Shown: positions 25,502 through 36,431, counted from the stretch's first letter. The stretch is 64,000 bases of DNA from Blautia sp. SC05B48 (GCF_005848555.1 NZ_CP040518.1:558001-622000), one strand, 5' to 3'. The notes: generated by a model from the sequence alone, not told the origin. Numbers and translations are program-made.

Positions 25502-26385
25502 TTTTCCGCCCCTCCTTTGTTCAGTAATGGAGAGTTTGCCCGCGTAAGTGCGGCAAGGATGCTGTCTCTGGCTTCCTCCACCGTTGTGGCATCTGCATCC
25601 CCCTGCAGCCCATGTTCCTTCAGCGCATGCATGATATAAGTGATCTGCGGTGCGGCAAGTCCCATGGTTTCCAGTTCCTTATAATGTGAAAAAACCTTCT
25701 TCGGTTCATCATCAAATACAGCTTCTCCGTGGTTCATAACAATGAGACGCTCCACATATTTCGCAATATCCTCCATGCTGTGGGAAACCAGAACAATGGT
25801 TATCCCTCGCACCTTATGAAGCTCTGCGATCTGATCCAGGATATCATCCCTGCCCTTCGGATCAAGCCCTGCTGTGGGCTCGTCCAGAATCAGGATCTTC
25901 GGGTTCATTGCAAGAACCCCTGCAATAGCTACCCTTTTTTTCTGGCCTCCGGAAAGCTCAAAAGGTGATTTCTTGAAATTGGATTCTTTTACTCCAACCT
26001 GAATCAGAGCCTGCTTCGCTTCTTTCTCTGCTTCTTCCCTGGAAAGTCCCTGATTCATGGGGCCAAAACATACATCAGAGATCACATCATTTTCAAACAG
26101 CTGATGCTCCGGGTACTGGAACACCAGGCCAACCTCGCTTCGGAGCTGTTTCCGGTCATATTTCTCAGCCCACACATCTTCTCCGTTATACAGAACCTGG
26201 CCGGATGTTGGCTGTACCAGCGCATTCAGATGCTGGATCAGCGTGGATTTTCCGCTTCCTGTGTGTCCGATGATCCCGATAAACTGGCCATCCGGGATCA
26301 CAAGGCTGACATCCTTCAGCGCATGGCTCTCATAGGCTGTCCCGGGGCTGTAGGTATAAGTTACATTTTTTAATTCGATTGACAT
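25498..26385 (-). CDS. ecfA2: Energy-coupling factor transporter ATPase EcfA2
   Basis: This 295-residue ATPase has Walker [10 protein letters not shown] near 37, signature LSGGQKKR near 144 and Walker [13 protein letters not shown]. It pairs with EcfA1. Its start lies inside the end of ecfA1 (16-nt overlap). Length is normal. Confidence 0.95.
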   Translation of the reverse strand: MSIELKNVTYTYSPGTAYESHALKDVSLVIPDGQFIGIIGHTGSGKSTLIQHLNALVQPTSGQVLYNGEDVWAEKYDRKQLRSEVGLVFQYPEHQLFENDVISDVCFGPMNQGLSREEAEKEAKQALIQVGVKESNFKKSPFELSGGQKKRVAIAGVLAMNPKILILDEPTAGLDPKGRDDILDQIAELHKVRGITIVLVSHSMEDIAKYVERLIVMNHGEAVFDDEPKKVFSHYKELETMGLAAPQITYIMHALKEHGLQGDADATTVEEARDSILAALTRANSPLLNKGGAEK

Positions 26386-27221
26386 AATGCGCTCACCAGC
26401 TCCTCTGTAGTCAGTATTCCATCCGGAACATCCACGCCGGATTTCTTCAGTTCATATGCAAGAAGTGTTACCTGTGGTACATCCAGTCCATACGCCTTAA
26501 GGGTATCCACCTGGGAAAAAATCTCTTTGGGATTTCCCTGCATCACAACATTTCCGCTGTCCATGACGTAGACACGGTCAGCATGGATCACTTCCTCCAT
26601 GTAATGGGTGATCAAAATGACTGTTACCTTTTCCTTACGGTTCAGCTCCCGCACTGCCTCCAGGACTTCCTTTCTTCCGTTAGGATCCAGCATGGCGGTA
26701 GGCTCATCCAGGATGATGCACCGCGGGCGCATGGCCATCACGCCTGCAATAGCCACTCTCTGCTTCTGCCCTCCAGAAAGCTTGTTTGGGGACTGATAAC
26801 GGTAGGCTGTCATACCGACTTTTTCCAGGCTGTCATTCACACGTTTCCAGATATCATCTGTAGGAACTCCCATGTTTTCCGGGCCAAAGCCTACGTCCTC
26901 TTCCACAACGGTTCCTATGATCTGGTTATCCGGATTCTGAAATACCATTCCTGCCTTCTGGCGTACCTTCCAGAGTTTGGTCTCTCTGGCGGTATCGATC
27001 CCGTCCACCAGCATCGTTCCCTCTGTTGGGATCAGAAGCGCATTCATATGCTTCGCCAGTGTGGATTTTCCGGATCCGTTATGTCCCAGAACTGCCACAA
27101 ATTCTCCTGCTTCAATGTCCAGGTTCACATCATTGACTGCACGCTGCATGTCTACCACATTGCCGTCATCATCGTATCTCTGATAGTCAAATCCCAGCTT
27201 GAGCGCCTTGATAATTCCCAT
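26370..27221 (-). CDS. ecfA1: Energy-coupling factor transporter ATPase EcfA1
   Basis: This 283-residue ATPase has Walker [10 protein letters not shown] near 46, signature LSGGQKQR near 148 and Walker [13 protein letters not shown]. It is the first gene of the ECF module. The stop codon of ysxC upstream is embedded in its ribosome binding site (TAAGGAG). Confidence 0.95.
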   Translation of the reverse strand: MGIIKALKLGFDYQRYDDDGNVVDMQRAVNDVNLDIEAGEFVAVLGHNGSGKSTLAKHMNALLIPTEGTMLVDGIDTARETKLWKVRQKAGMVFQNPDNQIIGTVVEEDVGFGPENMGVPTDDIWKRVNDSLEKVGMTAYRYQSPNKLSGGQKQRVAIAGVMAMRPRCIILDEPTAMLDPNGRKEVLEAVRELNRKEKVTVILITHYMEEVIHADRVYVMDSGNVVMQGNPKEIFSQVDTLKAYGLDVPQVTLLAYELKKSGVDVPDGILTTEELVSALCQSN

Positions 27222-27235
27222 CTTTTCTGCTCTCC

Positions 27236-27847
27236 TTAATCCTCTGTAGCTGCCGGTTCACCAAGGCCGGTCAACTCATCGATCAGTGCCCATATCTCGT
27301 CTCTTCCCTGCTTTGTCTCCGCAGAAAACGGAAGGATCTTTCCCTCTTTCGGGAGGCCCAGTCCGATGCGGATTTCCTTCAGGCTTTTTGCCACCTGGCT
27401 GCGTTTCAGCTTGTCAAGCTTGGTCGCGATGATCACCGGCTCATATCCGTTGTGACAGATCCAGTCATACATCTGCTTGTCATTGGCTGAAGGCTTGTGG
27501 CGGATATCCACCAGGAGAAAAACCGCACGGAGCTCTTTGGAATTATGGAGATAGCCCTCGATCATTTTTCCCCATTTTTCCTTTTCTGCTGCAGAGACCT
27601 TGGCGTAGCCGTAGCCCGGCAGGTCTACGAGATACATTACTTCATTAATATTATAAAAATTGATCGTCTGTGTTTTTCCCGGCTGTGCGCTGGTTCTTGC
27701 CAGGGCCTTGCGGTTCATCAGACCATTGATCAGGGAGGATTTCCCTACATTTGATTTTCCCGCAAAAGCTACCTCCGGCCTTCCTGTGTCCGGGATCTTG
27801 CTTGTGATGCCGCAGACGATATCCAGCGATACGTTTTTGATTACCAT
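27236..27847 (-). CDS. ysxC: Ribosome biogenesis GTPase YsxC/YihA (EngB)
   Basis: This 203-residue TRAFAC GTPase is needed for 50S assembly. G1 GKSNVGKSS is near 30, G3 DLPGYG near 75, and G4 TKLD near 141. It lies 65 nt after lon with a terminator between, and is followed closely by ecfA1. Confidence 0.95.
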   Translation of the reverse strand: MVIKNVSLDIVCGITSKIPDTGRPEVAFAGKSNVGKSSLINGLMNRKALARTSAQPGKTQTINFYNINEVMYLVDLPGYGYAKVSAAEKEKWGKMIEGYLHNSKELRAVFLLVDIRHKPSANDKQMYDWICHNGYEPVIIATKLDKLKRSQVAKSLKEIRIGLGLPKEGKILPFSAETKQGRDEIWALIDELTGLGEPAATED

Positions 27848-27870
27848 TCGTTATTCCTCCCTTTTCTTTT

Positions 27871-27905
27871 AAAAGCCCTGTCCTGAAGGCCAGGGCAGGG
27901 TTTTT
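27871..27905. terminator. Terminator between lon and ysxC
   Basis: A 10-bp stem CCCTGTCCTG/CAGGGCAGGG (one G-T) with a 5-nt loop is flanked by A and T runs, so it could work on both strands. It follows the lon stop by 8 nt. Confidence 0.7.
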
Positions 27906-27912
27906 CTGTTTT

Positions 27913-30225
27913 TTATGCAAGAGCTTCACCGAGAACTTCTTTCATGTTATCCACAAACCGGATATTCAGTCCCTGGATGATCTCTCTGTCCATCTCCTCG
28001 ATATCCGGACGATTTTTCTCCGGAACAAGGACTTCTTTGATTCTGGCATATTTAGCTGCAAGCAGCTTCTCTTTCAGTCCGCCGATCGGAAGCACACGGC
28101 CTCTTAAGGTGATCTCACCGGTCATGGCAAGATCCGCACGTACCGGTTTTTCGATAATTGCAGACAGCATGGCAGTTGCCATTGTAATACCTGCAGACGG
28201 GCCATCCTTCGGAACGGCACCCTCCGGGATATGTACATGCATATCATGCTTCTGGAAAAATTCCGGATCGATCTCATATTGGTCAGAAACCGAACGGATA
28301 TAACTGATACCTGCCTGTGCAGATTCCTTCATCACATCTCCAAGCTGTCCGGTAAGAAGCAGTTCGCCTTTTCCGGGCATGATATTGACCTCGATCTGCA
28401 GGGTATCACCGCCTACCTGTGTCCATGCAAGACCGCGGGCGATCCCGATCTCATCCTTCTCATTGGCCATCAGATAGTTATATCGTTCTTTGCCAAGGAA
28501 TCTGGAAATATTTCTGGATGTGACAACTACTTTATCCTTACCCTCTTCCATGATAGCACGTGCAGTCTTTCTGCAGATACGTCCGATGCTTCTCTCCAGA
28601 GAACGGACTCCTGCTTCCTTGGTATAGTTGTTGATCAGCTTGCCAAGAGCTGCCGGCTGGATCATCAGCTTGCCTTCCGGAATACCGTTGATCTCCATCT
28701 GCTTCGGGATCAGATGTTCCCTTGCGATATGTTCCTTCTCATTCTCCGTATATCCCGGGATTTCCATCAGCTCCATACGGTCAAGAAGAGGTCTCGGGAT
28801 TCCCTGAACATCATTTGCAGTGGCAATAAACAGTACCTCGGAAAGATCCTGGGGAATCTCTACATAGTGATCATTAAACTTACTGTTCTGCTCCGGATCC
28901 AGAACCTCCAGAAGTGCTGCGGATGTATCTCCTTTATAATCGCTGCTGGTCTTGTCGATCTCATCAAGAAGCATCAGCGGGTTGCTGACTCCGGCTTCCT
29001 TCAGTGCGACTGTGATCCTTCCTGGCATGGCACCGACGTAAGTCTTTCTGTGACCCCGGATCTCTGCCTCATCACGGACACCTCCAAGACAGATCCGGAC
29101 GTATTTCTTGTTCATAGCCTCTGCCACAGAACGTGCAATGGAAGTTTTTCCGGTTCCCGGAGGTCCCACCAGACAGAGGATCGGACTCTTTCCCTTGTGG
29201 GTCAGCTTACGTACAGCAAGGAATTCCATGATACGCTCTTTGACCTCTTTCAGTCCGTAATGCCCCTCTTCCAAAATCTTCCATGCGTTCTCAAGATCCT
29301 CGGAATCCTCGGATTTCTTATTCCACGGAAGTGCAAGAACGGTTTCCAGATAGCCTCTCTGCACCGTTGCCTCTGCGGCACTGGCTGCCATTCCTTTAAA
29401 ACGGCTGATCTCCTTGGAAATCTTCTCTTTTACTTCATCAGATGCATCCAGCTCCTTCAGCTGTTTTTTTAATTCATCGATATCATCTGCAGTATTCTCC
29501 TCACCCAGCTCCTCACGGATGGTTTTCAGCTGTTCACGGAGGATATACTCTCTCTGATTCTTGTCGATATGGGATTTCACCTTGCGCTGAAGATCTTTGG
29601 TGATATGGATCACCTCGATCTCGCTGCCAAGAAGCGCTCCAAGGATCTCATAACGGTCATTCAAAGACACTGCTTCCAGAAGTTTCTGCTTGTTCTGATA
29701 CGCCATCGGAAGATTTACTGCGATCTGGTCGATGGTTTCCTGCACATCTTCGATGTTCATGATCTGGGTTACCAGATCCTTGCTTACTTTTCCGCTTTCT
29801 CTGCAGTATCTCTGAAAAAGCTCCCGGATGCTGCGAAGCATGGCGTCCTTTACCGGTTCCGGGTAATCCTCTTCCTGCGCCGTAACGATCTCGCATTCCG
29901 CCTTCAGAAATGGTTCCTCCTGCTCCAGGCCCAGAACCTCTGCCCTGTCCAGTCCCTCTACCAGAACCCGGTAAAGATCCTGCGGAAGCTTCACCACCTG
30001 CTTGATATAAGCGACGGTTCCTACCTGATACAAATCCGTAAGTTCCGGTATTTCCACCTCAGGATCCTTCTGTGTCAGCAGAAAGATCTTCTGGTCATGG
30101 AGCATGGCTGCTTCCACGGCACGGATAGATTTCTCCCTGCTCACATCAAAGTGTACGATCATATCCGGAAGGACTGTGGTCCCACGGAGAGCGATCATTG
30201 GCAATATATTGACCTGATTTGTCAT
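27913..30225 (-). CDS. lon: ATP-dependent protease La (Lon)
   Basis: This 770-residue LonA has an N-terminal substrate domain (about 1-200), an AAA+ domain with GPPGTGKT near 355 and Walker [10 protein letters not shown], and a C-terminal protease domain. The catalytic Ser is in PKDGPSAG near 675 and Lys in GGLKEKLLA near 718. It lies 17 nt after clpX, forming a proteostasis run with clpP and tig. Confidence 0.97.
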   Translation of the reverse strand: MTNQVNILPMIALRGTTVLPDMIVHFDVSREKSIRAVEAAMLHDQKIFLLTQKDPEVEIPELTDLYQVGTVAYIKQVVKLPQDLYRVLVEGLDRAEVLGLEQEEPFLKAECEIVTAQEEDYPEPVKDAMLRSIRELFQRYCRESGKVSKDLVTQIMNIEDVQETIDQIAVNLPMAYQNKQKLLEAVSLNDRYEILGALLGSEIEVIHITKDLQRKVKSHIDKNQREYILREQLKTIREELGEENTADDIDELKKQLKELDASDEVKEKISKEISRFKGMAASAAEATVQRGYLETVLALPWNKKSEDSEDLENAWKILEEGHYGLKEVKERIMEFLAVRKLTHKGKSPILCLVGPPGTGKTSIARSVAEAMNKKYVRICLGGVRDEAEIRGHRKTYVGAMPGRITVALKEAGVSNPLMLLDEIDKTSSDYKGDTSAALLEVLDPEQNSKFNDHYVEIPQDLSEVLFIATANDVQGIPRPLLDRMELMEIPGYTENEKEHIAREHLIPKQMEINGIPEGKLMIQPAALGKLINNYTKEAGVRSLERSIGRICRKTARAIMEEGKDKVVVTSRNISRFLGKERYNYLMANEKDEIGIARGLAWTQVGGDTLQIEVNIMPGKGELLLTGQLGDVMKESAQAGISYIRSVSDQYEIDPEFFQKHDMHVHIPEGAVPKDGPSAGITMATAMLSAIIEKPVRADLAMTGEITLRGRVLPIGGLKEKLLAAKYARIKEVLVPEKNRPDIEEMDREIIQGLNIRFVDNMKEVLGEALA

Positions 30226-30242
30226 TTATGTCATTCCCTTCA

Positions 30243-31556
30243 TCAAGCTGTTTCCGGCTTGCCTTTCTTTCTCGAACGGGATGTTTTGCGTCCTGCTTTT
30301 TTTGCAGGAGCCTTGGCCTCCCCGTGGATGATCTCCGGCTCTCCGGTTCCCTCCACTGCCTCTTTTGTAACGATACACTTACGGATGGTGTCGTCAGATG
30401 GTGTCTTGTACATCAGATCCATCAGGGTATGCTCCATGATAGCACGAAGTCCTCTGGCACCTGTTTTTCTCTCAAGAGATTTCCGGGCAACTGTCTCAAG
30501 TGCTTCATCCTGGAACTCAAGCTTCACGCCATCCAGCTCAAAAAGCTTGTCATACTGCTTTGTGAGAGAATTCTTAGGCTCCTTCAGAATACGGATCAGT
30601 GCTTCTTCATCCAGAGAATCCAAGGTTACCACGACCGGAACTCGTCCGATAAACTCCGGGATCAGACCGAATTTAATAAAGTCCTCCGGCATAACCTCCT
30701 TCAGAACTTCGCCCACATTGCGGTCTTCCTTCTCGGAAACCTCCGCTCCGAAACCAATGGATTTGGTATCCTGTCTTGCCTCGATGATCTTCTCCAGTCC
30801 GTCAAAGGCACCACCGCAAATGAACAGGATGTTTGTAGTATCAATCTGGATAAATTCCTGATGAGGATGCTTTCTTCCTCCCTGAGGAGGTACGCTTGCA
30901 ACGGTTCCTTCCAAAATTTTCAGAAGTGCCTGCTGTACGCCCTCACCGGACACATCTCTGGTGATGGATGTATTCTCGGATTTTCTTGTGATCTTATCGA
31001 TCTCATCGATATAGATGATTCCGTACTGGGCACGCTCAATATCGTAATCGGCTGCCTGAATGATCTTCAGAAGAATGTTCTCAACATCCTCGCCAACATA
31101 GCCCGCCTCTGTGAGAGTAGTGGCATCTGCGATGGCAAAGGGAACATTCAGCAGTCTTGCCAGTGTCTGTGCAAGAAGTGTTTTACCGGAACCGGTCGGA
31201 CCAAGCATCAGGATATTACTCTTCTGCAGCTCCACGTCCAGGTTTCTTGAAGCAAGAATTCTCTTGTAATGATTGTAAACAGCTACGGAAAGTGCCTTCT
31301 TGGCATCATCCTGTCCGATCACATACTCATCCAGGATACTGTGGATCTCTTCCGGTTTCAGAAGGTTGATCCCTGTTTCATAATCTGCCTCATGATCATA
31401 CATACTGAATTCTTCTTCCATGATCTCGGAGCAGATCCCGATACATTCATCACAAATATATGCTCCATCCGGACCTGCGATCAGCTTGCGTACCTGATCT
31501 TCAGTCTTATGGCAAAAGGAGCATCTTACTTTTCCTTCTTTTACTTTATCTGCCAT
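30243..31556 (-). CDS. clpX: ATP-dependent Clp protease ATP-binding subunit ClpX
   Basis: This is a 437-residue AAA+ unfoldase. The N-terminal zinc-binding domain has CSFCHK and CDECIGIC. Walker A is GPTGSGKT near 118 and Walker [10 protein letters not shown]. The ClpP-contacting loop region and pore loop GYVGED are present. The start at 31556 (MADKVKEG) fits the zinc finger position; a longer frame to 31604 is unlikely. The C-terminal 30 residues are basic and lysine-rich. Confidence 0.97.
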   Translation of the reverse strand: MADKVKEGKVRCSFCHKTEDQVRKLIAGPDGAYICDECIGICSEIMEEEFSMYDHEADYETGINLLKPEEIHSILDEYVIGQDDAKKALSVAVYNHYKRILASRNLDVELQKSNILMLGPTGSGKTLLAQTLARLLNVPFAIADATTLTEAGYVGEDVENILLKIIQAADYDIERAQYGIIYIDEIDKITRKSENTSITRDVSGEGVQQALLKILEGTVASVPPQGGRKHPHQEFIQIDTTNILFICGGAFDGLEKIIEARQDTKSIGFGAEVSEKEDRNVGEVLKEVMPEDFIKFGLIPEFIGRVPVVVTLDSLDEEALIRILKEPKNSLTKQYDKLFELDGVKLEFQDEALETVARKSLERKTGARGLRAIMEHTLMDLMYKTPSDDTIRKCIVTKEAVEGTGEPEIIHGEAKAPAKKAGRKTSRSRKKGKPETA

Positions 31557-31629
31557 ATCTTTTTGTTTCCTTTCTAAACGTAAATGTCCGTCTCTCGCAG
31601 ACATTTAAAATTCCTTTTTAAAGCAAGAT

Positions 31630-31660
31630 AAGACTCCTGTGTCTTTACAGGAGTCTTTTC
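31630..31660. terminator. Hairpin between clpP and clpX
   Basis: An 11-bp stem AAGACTCCTGT/ACAGGAGTCTT with a 6-nt loop lies 8 nt after the clpP stop. It is likely a partial terminator within the tig-clpP-clpX run. Confidence 0.65.
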
Positions 31661-31667
31661 TTACGCA

Positions 31668-32249
31668 TTATTTGTGGATCACAACACCGTCGATCAGGCC
31701 GTATGCCTTAGCTTCTTCCGCTGTCATATAGTTGTCACGGTCAGTATCTTTTTCCACAATCTCAAGAGGCTGTCCGGTATTCGCAGAAAGAATCTCGTTC
31801 AGCTTCTTTTTGGTTTTTGCGATCTGGTCAGCTACGATCTGGATTTCTGTAGCCTGCCCCTGTGCACCGCCTGATGGCTGATGGATCATGATCGTCGAAT
31901 TCGGCAGTGCATATCTCTTGCCTTTGGCACCGGAGGACAGGAGGAAAGCTCCCATGCTGGCTGCCATTCCAAGGCAGATCGTAGATACATCGCACTTAAT
32001 ATACTGCATTGTATCATAAATTGCCATTCCGGCAGTTACAGAACCACCCGGGCTGTTGATATAAAGCTGGATATCCTTGGAAGGATCTTCTGCTTCCAGG
32101 AAGAGAAGCTGCGCAACGATCAGGTTCGCACTGACATCGTTTACCTCTTCTCCAAGGAAAATGATTCGGTCCTTAAGAAGTCTTGAATAGATATCGTAAC
32201 TTCTTTCTCCTCTGCTGGTCTGCTCAATGACGTAAGGTACTAAACTCAT
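31668..32249 (-). CDS. clpP: ATP-dependent Clp protease proteolytic subunit ClpP
   Basis: This is a 193-residue serine protease. The catalytic Ser is in GMAASMGAF, His in [11 protein letters not shown], and Asp in [14 protein letters not shown] choose the ATG at 32249 (MSLVPYV), as GGAGGG lies at the right distance and the upstream ATG overlaps this ribosome binding site. It assembles with ClpX, encoded next. Confidence 0.97.
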   Translation of the reverse strand: MSLVPYVIEQTSRGERSYDIYSRLLKDRIIFLGEEVNDVSANLIVAQLLFLEAEDPSKDIQLYINSPGGSVTAGMAIYDTMQYIKCDVSTICLGMAASMGAFLLSSGAKGKRYALPNSTIMIHQPSGGAQGQATEIQIVADQIAKTKKKLNEILSANTGQPLEIVEKDTDRDNYMTAEEAKAYGLIDGVVIHK

Positions 32250-32273
32250 TTTGCCCTCCATTTCCGAGGTTTA

Positions 32274-33560
32274 TTACGCCTCTACAGCTGCATCGGCAAC
32301 TAATGTAACAGCTTTCTGAACAGCCATATCTTTCTTCATCTGCTCCATCTCGTTCTCACCGATGAGATCTTTTAATTTGTCTGCTTCCATCTTGTACATC
32401 TCTGCCATCTTGGAGATCTCTTCGTTAACCTCATCCTCTGTTGGCTGGATGTTCTCTACCTCAGCGATCTTCTCAAGAACAAGTCTTGTCTGGATTCTCT
32501 TAAGAGCCTGTGGCTTCATGTCTTCCATCATCTTGTCAACACTCTGACCTGTGAACTGGAAGTACTGCTCCATGGAAAGGCCCTGAGACTGCATTCTTCT
32601 TGCGAAATCGTCAAGCATCTGACGTGTCTGTGTCTCGATCATTGCCTCCGGAATATCCATCTGTGCATTCTCGATCGCTTTATCTACTGCTGCGTCTTCT
32701 TTTGCACGACGTGCGTCTTCTGCTTTCTTCTCTGTCAGGTTCTTCTTAACGTCTTCCTTGTACTCAGCAAGTGTATCAAACTCAGATACATCCTTAGCAA
32801 AGTCGTCATCAAGCTCCGGAAGCTCTTTTGCTTCGATCTTCTTAACATCGCACTGGAATACAGCTTCTTTGCCAGCCAGCTCTTTTGCCTGATACTCCTC
32901 TGGGAATGTAACCTTAACTTCTACGTGATCACCTGTGTTAGCACCAACAAGCTGCTCCTCGAATCCCGGGATGAAGGTGTTGGAACCAAGTGTCAGCGGA
33001 TAGTCTGTTCCTTTACCGCCCTCGAATGCCTCACCGTCTACGAAGCCCTCGAAATCGATAGTTGCTGTATCGCCGTTCTGTGCTGCACGATCCTCAACTG
33101 TGATCGTTCTGGAGTTTTTCTCCTGCTCTTTCTTAAGCTCAGCCTCGACTTCCTCGTCTGTTACCTCTGTCTCAGACTTCGGAACCTCAAGTCCTTTATA
33201 GTCACCGAGAGTTACCTCTGGTTTAGTAGCTACTTCTGCTGTAAAGATAAATGGTTTGCCAGGCTCAACCTGTGTTACATCGATCTTAGGCTGGGAAACG
33301 ATCTCAAGATCACACTCAGCAAGTGCTTTGCTGTAATGCTCAGGGATCAGAGCGTTTGCAGCGTCCTCAAGGAATACTCCCTTTCCGTACATCTGCTCGA
33401 TCATTTTTCTTGGAGCTTTTCCTTTACGGAATCCCGGAATAGAAATTCTGCCTTTTGCTTTCTGATATGCATTCTGCATTGCTTTGTCAAGATCCTCGGC
33501 GGAAACCTCGATTGTAAGTTTCGCCATGTTTTTCTCCATTTTCTCCACCTGTAAACTCAT
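32274..33560 (-). CDS. tig: Trigger factor
   Basis: This 428-residue ribosome-associated chaperone has an N-terminal ribosome-binding domain (GFRKGKAP signature near 43), a central FKBP-type prolyl isomerase domain (GDTATIDFEGFVDG to FIPGFEEQLVG) and a C-terminal helical arm. It heads the tig-clpP-clpX-lon run. Confidence 0.97.
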   Translation of the reverse strand: MSLQVEKMEKNMAKLTIEVSAEDLDKAMQNAYQKAKGRISIPGFRKGKAPRKMIEQMYGKGVFLEDAANALIPEHYSKALAECDLEIVSQPKIDVTQVEPGKPFIFTAEVATKPEVTLGDYKGLEVPKSETEVTDEEVEAELKKEQEKNSRTITVEDRAAQNGDTATIDFEGFVDGEAFEGGKGTDYPLTLGSNTFIPGFEEQLVGANTGDHVEVKVTFPEEYQAKELAGKEAVFQCDVKKIEAKELPELDDDFAKDVSEFDTLAEYKEDVKKNLTEKKAEDARRAKEDAAVDKAIENAQMDIPEAMIETQTRQMLDDFARRMQSQGLSMEQYFQFTGQSVDKMMEDMKPQALKRIQTRLVLEKIAEVENIQPTEDEVNEEISKMAEMYKMEADKLKDLIGENEMEQMKKDMAVQKAVTLVADAAVEA

Positions 33561-33648
33561 GTTTCTTGTTCCTCCTTAATCATATCGAGTAAATACCTTA
33601 TATAAAATAGTTAACACTCGCATTATATATATTTACAGTCATTTCTGT

Positions 33649-33654
33649 AGTATA
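33649..33654 (-). promoter_or_regulatory. Probable extended -10 promoter of tig
   Basis: The minus strand reads TGC-TATACT, an extended -10, about 90 nt before tig. No good -35 box is visible. Confidence 0.4.
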
Positions 33655-33717
33655 GCATAACCACTGTAAAAACGCCAGTATTTTTTTCAGTTTTCCATAT
33701 GCCCACACAGGGCATTT

Positions 33718-33778
33718 GTCACTGCTCACTTCGTTCTCAGCAACGCACTTCGCAATGCACAGAATTTATGCTAATCGC
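33718..33778 (+). repeat. Dispersed repeat copy B
   Basis: This 61-bp stretch matches the minus strand of copy A with few changes, including the shared block GCACAGAATTTATGCT. It overlaps the 3' end of the SGNH gene and supplies its stop codon. Confidence 0.7.
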
Positions 33779-35066
33779 CAAAATCCGTGCGGTGTATTTC
33801 CTCAATATCAAAGTAATTTTCTGTTTTTCTTATGTAAGCAAGACAAAATGCAAAAATTCTTTTATAAGTTCCGGGCGTATAATGAACACCATCGTCTGTA
33901 CCGTCTCCCGTATTGGATACAGTACCATATCCTGTCCGCATCAGATAACTGTAAACATCGATATAATGGTACTGACTTCCAAGCTTACTGGCAAGACCGC
34001 TGTTAAAAGCCCGGATATTCTCACATTTACGATTCCGGGTACTTCCCCTTTCCCCTCCATTGATCGGATTCACAGACATATAATACAGACTGCAGTTTTT
34101 CATGGAAAGCTCTGTTCCCAGCTTTTTCATGTAAGACCCGTACTGTGAGAGTTTATCATTCAGATCCTGTTTTCCTTTAATATCTCTGAGATCGTTGACA
34201 CCATGATTAAACACCACCGCGATCTTTGCGTATTTTTCATTTTTACGATATTTTTCTATTTCTTTCAAAAGAGCCTGTGCGCCCGTCAACTTCAGCCAGT
34301 CCAGTTCCGTATTAGAACAGCATACAAAGCTGACATGGCTGTCCACATACTCCTCCCCAAACTGTTCGTACAATACCTTCTGAAGACCATATGTCCTGGA
34401 ATCTCCCACGAAGATGATCCTTTCGTAGTTCTCAGGATAATGAAAGCTGTTCCTGACCAGATTCGGTTCCTGATAACGCCAGAATCTAACTGCATAGAGA
34501 TGCATGGTCCCACTGACTGTGATCACCTGTCCGGCTTCATACCTTGGCGAGGTCTTCTGACCTGCTCGGGTGGACCATCCAAGGAATGTAGAATTCTCTT
34601 CATTGGCCATCACCGGCAGTTTCAGTTTTCCGCTTGGAACCCGTATGATCTTGTAGATACCTCCGTCATTCCTGTGCAGGATCAGTTTGAGATTGTTCTT
34701 CTTTTTTATCACTGCATAAAACGTTACATTTCTTCTTACAAAATATTTTTTTCCCGGCTTATATCTTGCCTCCGTTCCTCCTTTTTTCAGAGACCATCCC
34801 TCTGCCTGATATCCTGCTGGGACCTGCGGCACTTTGGGAATCGTGATCATGGAACCAAATTTCTGTTTCTTTCCCAATTTTTCATATACAGCAGAGGAGA
34901 CTCCTCTGCCTGACCTGAAAGATACGGAATACATCTTTTTGCAGGCGTTCCTGGATGTACCATCCGACCAGTCAAAGCCGGCAGCTGACACCAAATGTCC
35001 TGTGGCGGTCATCAGTATAACAAGAAGCGCCACTACCCACAGGATCTGTTTCATCTCTTTTTTCAT
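33771..35066 (-). CDS. Secreted SGNH/GDSL-like hydrolase with InlB-type repeats
   Basis: This 431-residue exported protein has an N-terminal hydrophobic signal segment (residues 8-28). Two InlB-type beta repeats follow (about 45-120 and 125-195; VTFYAVIKKK and GTMHLYAVRFW mark their ends). The C-terminal SGNH esterase domain has catalytic Ser in VGDSRT near 221, the Asn block NHGVND near 288, and Asp/His in DDGVHYTP near 390. It may deacylate a wall polymer or polysaccharide outside the cell. The last residues and TAG stop come from dispersed repeat copy B. Its ATG overlaps the DJ-1 gene stop. Confidence 0.75.
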   Translation of the reverse strand: MKKEMKQILWVVALLVILMTATGHLVSAAGFDWSDGTSRNACKKMYSVSFRSGRGVSSAVYEKLGKKQKFGSMITIPKVPQVPAGYQAEGWSLKKGGTEARYKPGKKYFVRRNVTFYAVIKKKNNLKLILHRNDGGIYKIIRVPSGKLKLPVMANEENSTFLGWSTRAGQKTSPRYEAGQVITVSGTMHLYAVRFWRYQEPNLVRNSFHYPENYERIIFVGDSRTYGLQKVLYEQFGEEYVDSHVSFVCCSNTELDWLKLTGAQALLKEIEKYRKNEKYAKIAVVFNHGVNDLRDIKGKQDLNDKLSQYGSYMKKLGTELSMKNCSLYYMSVNPINGGERGSTRNRKCENIRAFNSGLASKLGSQYHYIDVYSYLMRTGYGTVSNTGDGTDDGVHYTPGTYKRIFAFCLAYIRKTENYFDIEEIHRTDFGD

Positions 35067-35617
35067 GATCTTACATACACCACCGATTCAGCAATCTCTT
35101 CTGCCTTTGCGCTTCCCTCCAGCTGTCCGATCAGGGAAAGGCTGAAGTCGATGGCTGTTCCAAGGCCTCTGCTGGTAGTTACATTTCCATCTACCACTAC
35201 AGGCTTCAGAGATGTTCTGGCACTTTTAAGCTGTTCCATAACAGATGGATAAGATGTAGCATTTCTGCCTTTCAGGAATCCAAGTCTTTCGAATACACCT
35301 GGTGCCGCACAGATAGCTGCTACCTTGCCGCCCTTCTGATAGAAATCTGTCAGAAGTTCAGTCAGCGGTTTATATTCCTCCAGATATTTTGTTCCCGGCA
35401 TTCCTCCCGGAATTACAAGCATATCCGCATCGGAAAAATCACATTCTCCAAAGGTACGGTCTGTAAGAAGATCGATCTCATGAGAGGTTCTGATCTCTTT
35501 TGTCTCTTTGATAGATACTGTCTGGATGTCGATCCCGGCTCTTCTCATCAGATCTACCACTGTCAGTCCTTCAATATCCTCAAAACCATCTGCGAAAAAA
35601 ATATACACTTTACTCAT
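35063..35617 (-). CDS. DJ-1/PfpI family protein
   Basis: This is a 184-residue single-domain DJ-1/ThiJ protein. The nucleophile-elbow cysteine is in AAICAAPGVF near 103, preceded by the LVIPGGMPG loop. Members include glyoxalase-like and chaperone proteins; the role here is open. The start MSKVYIFFADGFED at 35617 fits the fold, and a frame open to 35731 is too long. An ATGA overlap couples it to the SGNH gene. Confidence 0.88.
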   Translation of the reverse strand: MSKVYIFFADGFEDIEGLTVVDLMRRAGIDIQTVSIKETKEIRTSHEIDLLTDRTFGECDFSDADMLVIPGGMPGTKYLEEYKPLTELLTDFYQKGGKVAAICAAPGVFERLGFLKGRNATSYPSVMEQLKSARTSLKPVVVDGNVTTSRGLGTAIDFSLSLIGQLEGSAKAEEIAESVVYVRS

Positions 35618-35730
35618 GATCCTGTTCATCCTTTCTTTTATAAAATCCATAAATATTTTCTGTATTCCCCATTCCCTTCCATAATGCTTTTTCCATCTGA
35701 AAATGTCAAGAAATTTCAACAGATATCCCA

Positions 35731-35759
35731 TTGCAAATCCTGTTTTTTTCCTGTAGACT
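35731..35759 (+). promoter_or_regulatory. Promoter of the CYTH gene
   Basis: TTGCAA and TAGACT are separated by 17 nt, about 40 nt before the CYTH start codon. Confidence 0.45.
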
Positions 35760-35803
35760 GAACATAATATCTTTTCATTTCACAAACCCGGAGGTTTTTT
35801 ATT

Positions 35804-36286
35804 ATGGAGATTGAACGTAAATTTCTGATCCGGAAGGATGACCTTCCGCAGGATCTGGCTTCCTATCCCTGCCACCGGATTGAGCAGGGGTATCTTTGCA
35901 CTTCCCCTGTTGTCCGCATCCGCCGGCAGGATGATGACTATTTTCTTACTTACAAATCCAAAGGTCTCATGAGCCGTGAAGAATATAATCTTCCGCTCAC
36001 CGCTGAAGCCTATGAGCATCTGAAGTCTAAAGCAGACGGTATCCTCATTACCAAGGACCGCTATGTGATCCCGGAAAAAGACGGACTTTTTATTGAGCTG
36101 GATGTGTTCCACGGAGAATACGAGGGAGTTCTTCTGGCTGAGGTTGAATTTCCTACAGAGGAAGCCGCCAATGCCTACACTGCGCCGGACTGGTTCGGAG
36201 AAGATGTGACTTATTCTACCAGATATCATAACAGTACCATGAGCCAGGGCTGGCAGACTGATTACTGTTCACTCCGTTCTCAGTAA
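35804..36286 (+). CDS. CYTH domain-containing protein
   Basis: This 160-residue protein of the CYTH/triphosphate tunnel family starts with the metal-binding signature EIERKF. Basic strand motifs VRIRRQ and TYKSKG, and acidic ELDVF and AEVEFP follow, giving the complete tunnel set. Bacterial members are often inorganic triphosphatases or of unknown role. The RBS GGAGG precedes the ATG. The last eight residues and stop codon lie in dispersed repeat copy C, so the native C-terminus may have been replaced. Confidence 0.88.
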   Translation: MEIERKFLIRKDDLPQDLASYPCHRIEQGYLCTSPVVRIRRQDDDYFLTYKSKGLMSREEYNLPLTAEAYEHLKSKADGILITKDRYVIPEKDGLFIELDVFHGEYEGVLLAEVEFPTEEAANAYTAPDWFGEDVTYSTRYHNSTMSQGWQTDYCSLRSQ

Positions 36287-36287
36287 C
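36262..36287 (+). repeat. Dispersed repeat copy C (short)
   Basis: This 26-bp hairpin block (TTACTG, 13-nt loop-side, CAGTAA) matches the outer end of copy A. It lies across the CYTH stop codon. Confidence 0.65.
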
Positions 36288-36321
36288 GTAGATTGATCGC
36301 TAAACGAATCGGAAATCGCAC

Positions 36322-36349
36322 TTGTATTTCTTATTTCAGGTGTTATAAT
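36322..36349 (+). promoter_or_regulatory. tRNA-Gly promoter
   Basis: TTGTAT, 16-nt spacer and a perfect TATAAT end 11 nt before the tRNA. Confidence 0.65.
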
Positions 36350-36360
36350 TAGTAATGCAG

Positions 36361-36431
36361 GCAGATATAGTTCATCGGTAGAACATCAGCTTCCCAAGCT
36401 GAGGAGGCGGGTTCGATTCCCGTTATCTGCT
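36361..36431 (+). tRNA. tRNA-Gly (CCC anticodon)
   Basis: This 71-nt cloverleaf has acceptor stem GCAGATA/TATCTGC, D arm GTTC/GAAC, and anticodon stem TCAGC/GCTGA with loop TTCCCAA (anticodon CCC). The T arm has TTCGATT, and the discriminator is U as expected for glycine. CCA is not encoded. Confidence 0.95.

Noticed and set aside
28231-30861. Long plus-strand open frames opposite lon and clpX
   Set aside because: They lie wholly antisense to well-recognised core genes, lack ribosome binding sites and encode no recognisable domains.
33699-33715. ATGCCC/GGGCAT hairpin as terminator of the SGNH gene
   Set aside because: The stem is only 6 bp and lacks a U run on the minus strand.
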